From Bacilli bacterium (lineage in GTDB: Bacteria; Bacillota_I; Bacilli_A; RF39; UBA660): DNA of 7,469 bases. How positions within the stretch are numbered: position 1 is the first letter of the stretch; every line of letters begins with the position of its first letter. The notes below the pieces were generated by a model. It was not told the origin of the DNA, did no database searches, and saw nothing but the letters and a program-made list of their open reading frames with translations. Where the stretch lies: NCBI GenBank assembly GCA_017470045.1, contig JAFUFG010000236.1, positions 1 to 7,469 of the forward strand, written 5' to 3'. A program made the translations under genes and the position numbers. Below are positions 5,830 through 7,469 of this stretch, one piece after another.

Positions 5830-5899
5830 TTGATAACTTATTCTATAAAAGAAATTGAGATACGATGATAATATTCCTAATATTAAGAAAGAAGGTTAA
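5830..5899 (+). pseudogene. Collapsed MerR-family regulator gene (N-terminal HTH remnant)
   Basis: GAGGGG (5819-5824) lies 5 nt before a TTG codon at 5830, which opens MITYSIKEIEIR and a TGA at 5866-5868. MITYSIKEI looks like the start of MerR-family helix-turn-helix proteins. In another frame, 5855-5896 reads LRYDDNIPNIKKEG, then TAA. This aligns with the LRYYDNIGLFPNIK-type segment that follows the recognition helix in this family, if one Tyr codon became Asp by one base and three codons (GLF) were lost. About a dozen codons between the patches are missing, and the frame shifts at the junction, near a possible ATTG microhomology at 5854-5857. The effector domain is absent. What is seen is two short patches plus a MerR-type promoter immediately upstream; the decayed autoregulator is inferred. 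A 12-codon leader peptide is the alternative. Confidence 0.62.
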
Positions 5900-5903
5900 T
5901 TAT

Positions 5904-6893
5904 ATGAAAGAAGAATTAAAATTAGTTAATGATTGGGATAAAGTTTTTCCTAAAAGTGATAAGGTTAATCATAAAAAAGTAACTTTTAAAAATCATTTTG
6001 GTATAACTTTAGTTGCTGATATGTATGAGCCTAAAGAGTATGAGGGTAAATTACCAGCACTAGCTATTTCTGGTCCTTATGGTGCTGTAAAAGAGCAATC
6101 AAGTGGATTATATGCACAAGAGATGGCGGAAAGAGGATTTTTAACAATAGCTTTTGATCCATCCTTTACAGGAGAGTCTGGTGGAAGTCCAAGATATATG
6201 ACTTCCTATGATATAAATGTTGAGGATTTTCAATCTGCAGTTGATTATTTAATTAGTTTAGATCATGTTGATTCAGAACGTGTTGGAATTATTGGTATTT
6301 GTGGTTGGGGTGGAATGGCGCTTCAAACTGCTTGTATTGATACAAGAATAAAAGCAACTATCGTATCAACTATGTATGATATGTCTAGAGTTGCAGGAAA
6401 TGGATATAATGATTCTCAAGACAATGAAGAAGCAAGATATCAGTCAAGAGTTAATTTAAGCAATCAAAGAAATGAAGATTACAAATCTGGAGAATATGCT
6501 TTAGCAGGTGGAGTTATTGATCCTGTTCCAGAAGCTGCTCCACAATTCTTGAAAGATTATCATGCCTATTATAAAACTCCGAGAGGATATCATAAGAGAA
6601 GTTTAAATTCTAATGGTGGATGGGCAATTCAAACTAATACTTCTATGATGAATGTAAGATTATTCCATTATTCTAATGAAATAAGAAATGCTGTAATGAT
6701 AGTTCATGGAGATAAAGCACATTCTTGCTATATGGGACGTGATGCATATGCTAATATGATAAAGGATAGTAAATATACGGATATTAAAGAATTGGTTATT
6801 GTACCAGATGCGACGCATTGTGATTTATATGATCAAAAAGATAGAATTCCATTTGATAAAATTGAAAAGTTCTTAAAGAAACATTTAAAATAA
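5904..6893 (+). CDS. Alpha/beta hydrolase-fold protein with GICGWGG elbow
   Basis: A 329-residue soluble protein of the alpha/beta hydrolase superfamily (dienelactone hydrolase / YcjY-like branch). ITLVADMYEP (34-43) and PALAISGPYGAVKEQ (51-65) form the first strands and oxyanion-hole region, followed by the GFLTIAFDPSFTGESGGSP strand/loop (78-96). The nucleophile elbow is GICGWGG at 131-137, with C133 and W135 where a Gly-X-Ser-X-Gly serine would be expected. The C-terminal acid and histidine are in place: D270 in VHGDKAHS and H305 in PDATHCDLYD. Start choice: the ATG at 5904 has GAAGG (5891-5895) 8 nt upstream, while the in-frame ATG at 5865 has no convincing ribosome binding site and would add 13 hydrophobic/basic residues from the merR remnant. 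Transcription comes from the MerR-type promoter, so the gene is probably a former regulon member. Substrate unknown; Cys nucleophile, altered chemistry or loss of hydrolase activity are all open. Confidence 0.85.
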   Translation: MKEELKLVNDWDKVFPKSDKVNHKKVTFKNHFGITLVADMYEPKEYEGKLPALAISGPYGAVKEQSSGLYAQEMAERGFLTIAFDPSFTGESGGSPRYMTSYDINVEDFQSAVDYLISLDHVDSERVGIIGICGWGGMALQTACIDTRIKATIVSTMYDMSRVAGNGYNDSQDNEEARYQSRVNLSNQRNEDYKSGEYALAGGVIDPVPEAAPQFLKDYHAYYKTPRGYHKRSLNSNGGWAIQTNTSMMNVRLFHYSNEIRNAVMIVHGDKAHSCYMGRDAYANMIKDSKYTDIKELVIVPDATHCDLYDQKDRIPFDKIEKFLKKHLK

Positions 6894-6917
6894 TGAATAT
6901 TTATTATTTTTGTTTTT
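6887..6917 (+). terminator. Possible weak A/U hairpin at the end of the hydrolase gene
   Basis: AAAATAATGA (6887-6896) can pair with TTATTATTTT (6901-6910) around ATAT, using nine A-T pairs and one G-T. Further T runs follow to 6917. The stop codon lies in the 5' arm. Without G-C pairs it would be unstable, so termination here is uncertain; the stronger hairpin at 6931 probably does the work. Confidence 0.25.
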
Positions 6918-6930
6918 GTGGCGTTTTAGT

Positions 6931-6954
6931 GAGAATCAAAGGATTCTCCTTTTT
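6931..6954 (+). terminator. Intrinsic terminator of the hydrolase gene
   Basis: GAGAATC (6931-6937) pairs exactly with GATTCTC (6942-6948) around AAAG, followed by C and five T residues to 6954. It lies 37 nt after the stop codon, and its T-tract is directly followed by the next promoter. Confidence 0.85.
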
Positions 6955-6955
6955 A

Positions 6956-6964
6956 TGATATAAT
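6956..6964 (+). promoter_or_regulatory. Extended -10 promoter of the flavodoxin-fold gene
   Basis: TGATATAAT at 6956-6964 begins one base after the terminator T-tract, the same arrangement as upstream of the methyltransferase gene. The hairpin occupies the -35 region. Predicted start near 6971, leader about 17 nt with GAAAGAGAG as a modest ribosome binding site. Confidence 0.68.
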
Positions 6965-6987
6965 GATTAGGAAAGAGAGTTGATTTT

Positions 6988-7469
6988 ATGAAAGTTATTC
7001 TTATTAATGGTAGTGCTCATATTAAAGGTTGTACTGCTAGAGCTTTAAAAGAAGTATCTGATACTTTGAATAAAGAAGGTATTGATACTGAAATTATTAA
7101 TGTTGGTAATAAAGATATTAGAGGTTGTATTGCTTGTAATACTTGTCGTACTAAAGGAAAATGTGTATTTGATGATGAGGTAAATCTAATTGCAGAAAAA
7201 TTTGAGAGTGCAGATGGAATCATTGTTGGAACTCCAACTTATTATGCAGGATCTAATGGAACAATTCTTTCTTTATTAGATCGATTATTTTACAGTACTA
7301 GTTTTGATAAGACTATGAAAGTAGGTGCTGCGGTTATATCTTCTAGAAGAGCAGGATCTACCTCCGCTTTTGATGAAATTAATAAGTATTTTACTATGAC
7401 AGGAATGCCAATTGTTTCTAGTACCTATTGGAATGAAGTTCATGGATTTACTGCAGAAGATGTAGAAAA
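6988..7469 (+). CDS. Flavodoxin-fold NAD(P)H-dependent oxidoreductase / iron-sulfur flavoprotein-like, first 160 residues
   Basis: The start of a cytoplasmic flavodoxin-fold protein of the NADPH-dependent FMN reductase family; the 3' end is beyond the window. MKVILINGSAHIKGCTARAL (1-20) is the first strand plus phosphate-binding loop for FMN, and IIVGTPTYYAGSNG (about 77-90) is the second flavin-contacting loop. Four cysteines, C47-X2-C50-X2-C53-X5-C59, match the compact motif that binds a 4Fe-4S cluster in iron-sulfur flavoproteins; several Firmicute flavodoxin-like reductases carry the same motif without proof of a cluster. AVISSRRAGSTSAFDEIN (about 114-131) is also typical of the family. 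The ATG at 6988 follows an extended -10 promoter and a GA-rich ribosome binding site. The frame stays open to the last base; a minus-strand reading frame inside it is only a shadow. Electron donor and acceptor are unknown. Confidence 0.9.
   Translation, partial: MKVILINGSAHIKGCTARALKEVSDTLNKEGIDTEIINVGNKDIRGCIACNTCRTKGKCVFDDEVNLIAEKFESADGIIVGTPTYYAGSNGTILSLLDRLFYSTSFDKTMKVGAAVISSRRAGSTSAFDEINKYFTMTGMPIVSSTYWNEVHGFTAEDVE

Noticed and set aside
5830..5868. Short leader peptide of 12 codons controlling the hydrolase
   Set aside because: Not excluded, but no regulatory hairpin or runs of one amino acid codon follow; similarity of both patches to MerR proteins explains the sequence better.
5866..5868. 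TGA read as Trp (Mollicutes code) to restore the merR relic
   Set aside because: A TAA follows immediately at 5869-5871 in that frame, and Trp is encoded by TGG in every gene here, so recoding would not rescue it.
5865..5903. Upstream in-frame ATG giving a hydrolase 13 residues longer
   Set aside because: No good ribosome binding site before 5865, the added residues fall within the merR relic, and the ATG at 5904 has GAAGG at 8-nt spacing.
7017..7223. 68-codon open frame on the minus strand
   Set aside because: Antisense to the clear flavodoxin-fold coding sequence with the conserved Cys motif; no start signals.
1..7469. CRISPR array, tRNA/rRNA genes, insertion sequences, phage or defence genes
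   Set aside because: No regularly spaced direct repeats, no cloverleaf or rRNA-like sequence, and no transposase, integrase or known defence motifs were seen; all long frames belong to metabolic or redox genes.

Overview
The window comes from a low-GC Gram-positive bacterium of the Bacillota, probably Bacilli or an Erysipelotrichia-like or Mollicutes-adjacent gut lineage. The evidence is strongly A/T-biased codon use, Shine-Dalgarno sites of the AGGAGG type, Bacillota-type RNase HIII and CvpA genes side by side, and a glycolytic-type pyruvate phosphate dikinase. Tryptophan is encoded by TGG throughout, so nothing suggests the Mollicutes code. The exact lineage cannot be fixed from sequence reading alone.

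Left part (1-1665): a 3'-truncated rnhC (RNase HIII) on the minus strand faces away from a two-gene plus-strand operon, a CvpA-family membrane protein followed by thioredoxin. The two transcription units share a 71-bp intergenic region with two divergent -10 boxes only 21 bp apart. In Bacillus and Listeria this neighbourhood normally also holds zapA, polX and mutS2; none of them lies between cvpA and trxA here.

Middle (1666-4377): ppdK, an intact 876-residue pyruvate, phosphate dikinase, has its own extended -10 promoter and a strong terminator.

Right part (4378-7469): a run of separately transcribed single genes: a flavin reductase-like FMN protein, a class I SAM-dependent methyltransferase, an alpha/beta hydrolase-fold protein, and a 3'-truncated flavodoxin-fold oxidoreductase with an iron-sulfur-flavoprotein-like cysteine motif. 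Intrinsic terminators separate them. Four of the plus-strand genes in the window, from ppdK onward, start from TGnTATAAT extended -10 boxes, two of which begin directly after the T-tract of the preceding terminator.

The most interesting spot is 5782-5903, upstream of the alpha/beta hydrolase. It has a MerR-type promoter (TTGACT, 19-bp spacer, TATAAT, with a dyad in the spacer), then a ribosome binding site and a TTG codon that opens a collapsed MerR-family regulator gene. Two short patches in different frames resemble the start and the LRYYD...PNIK part of the MerR helix-turn-helix. The hydrolase now sits directly behind this remnant, so an autoregulated merR-hydrolase operon seems to have lost its regulator while keeping the promoter. 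No wholly new multi-gene system was found.
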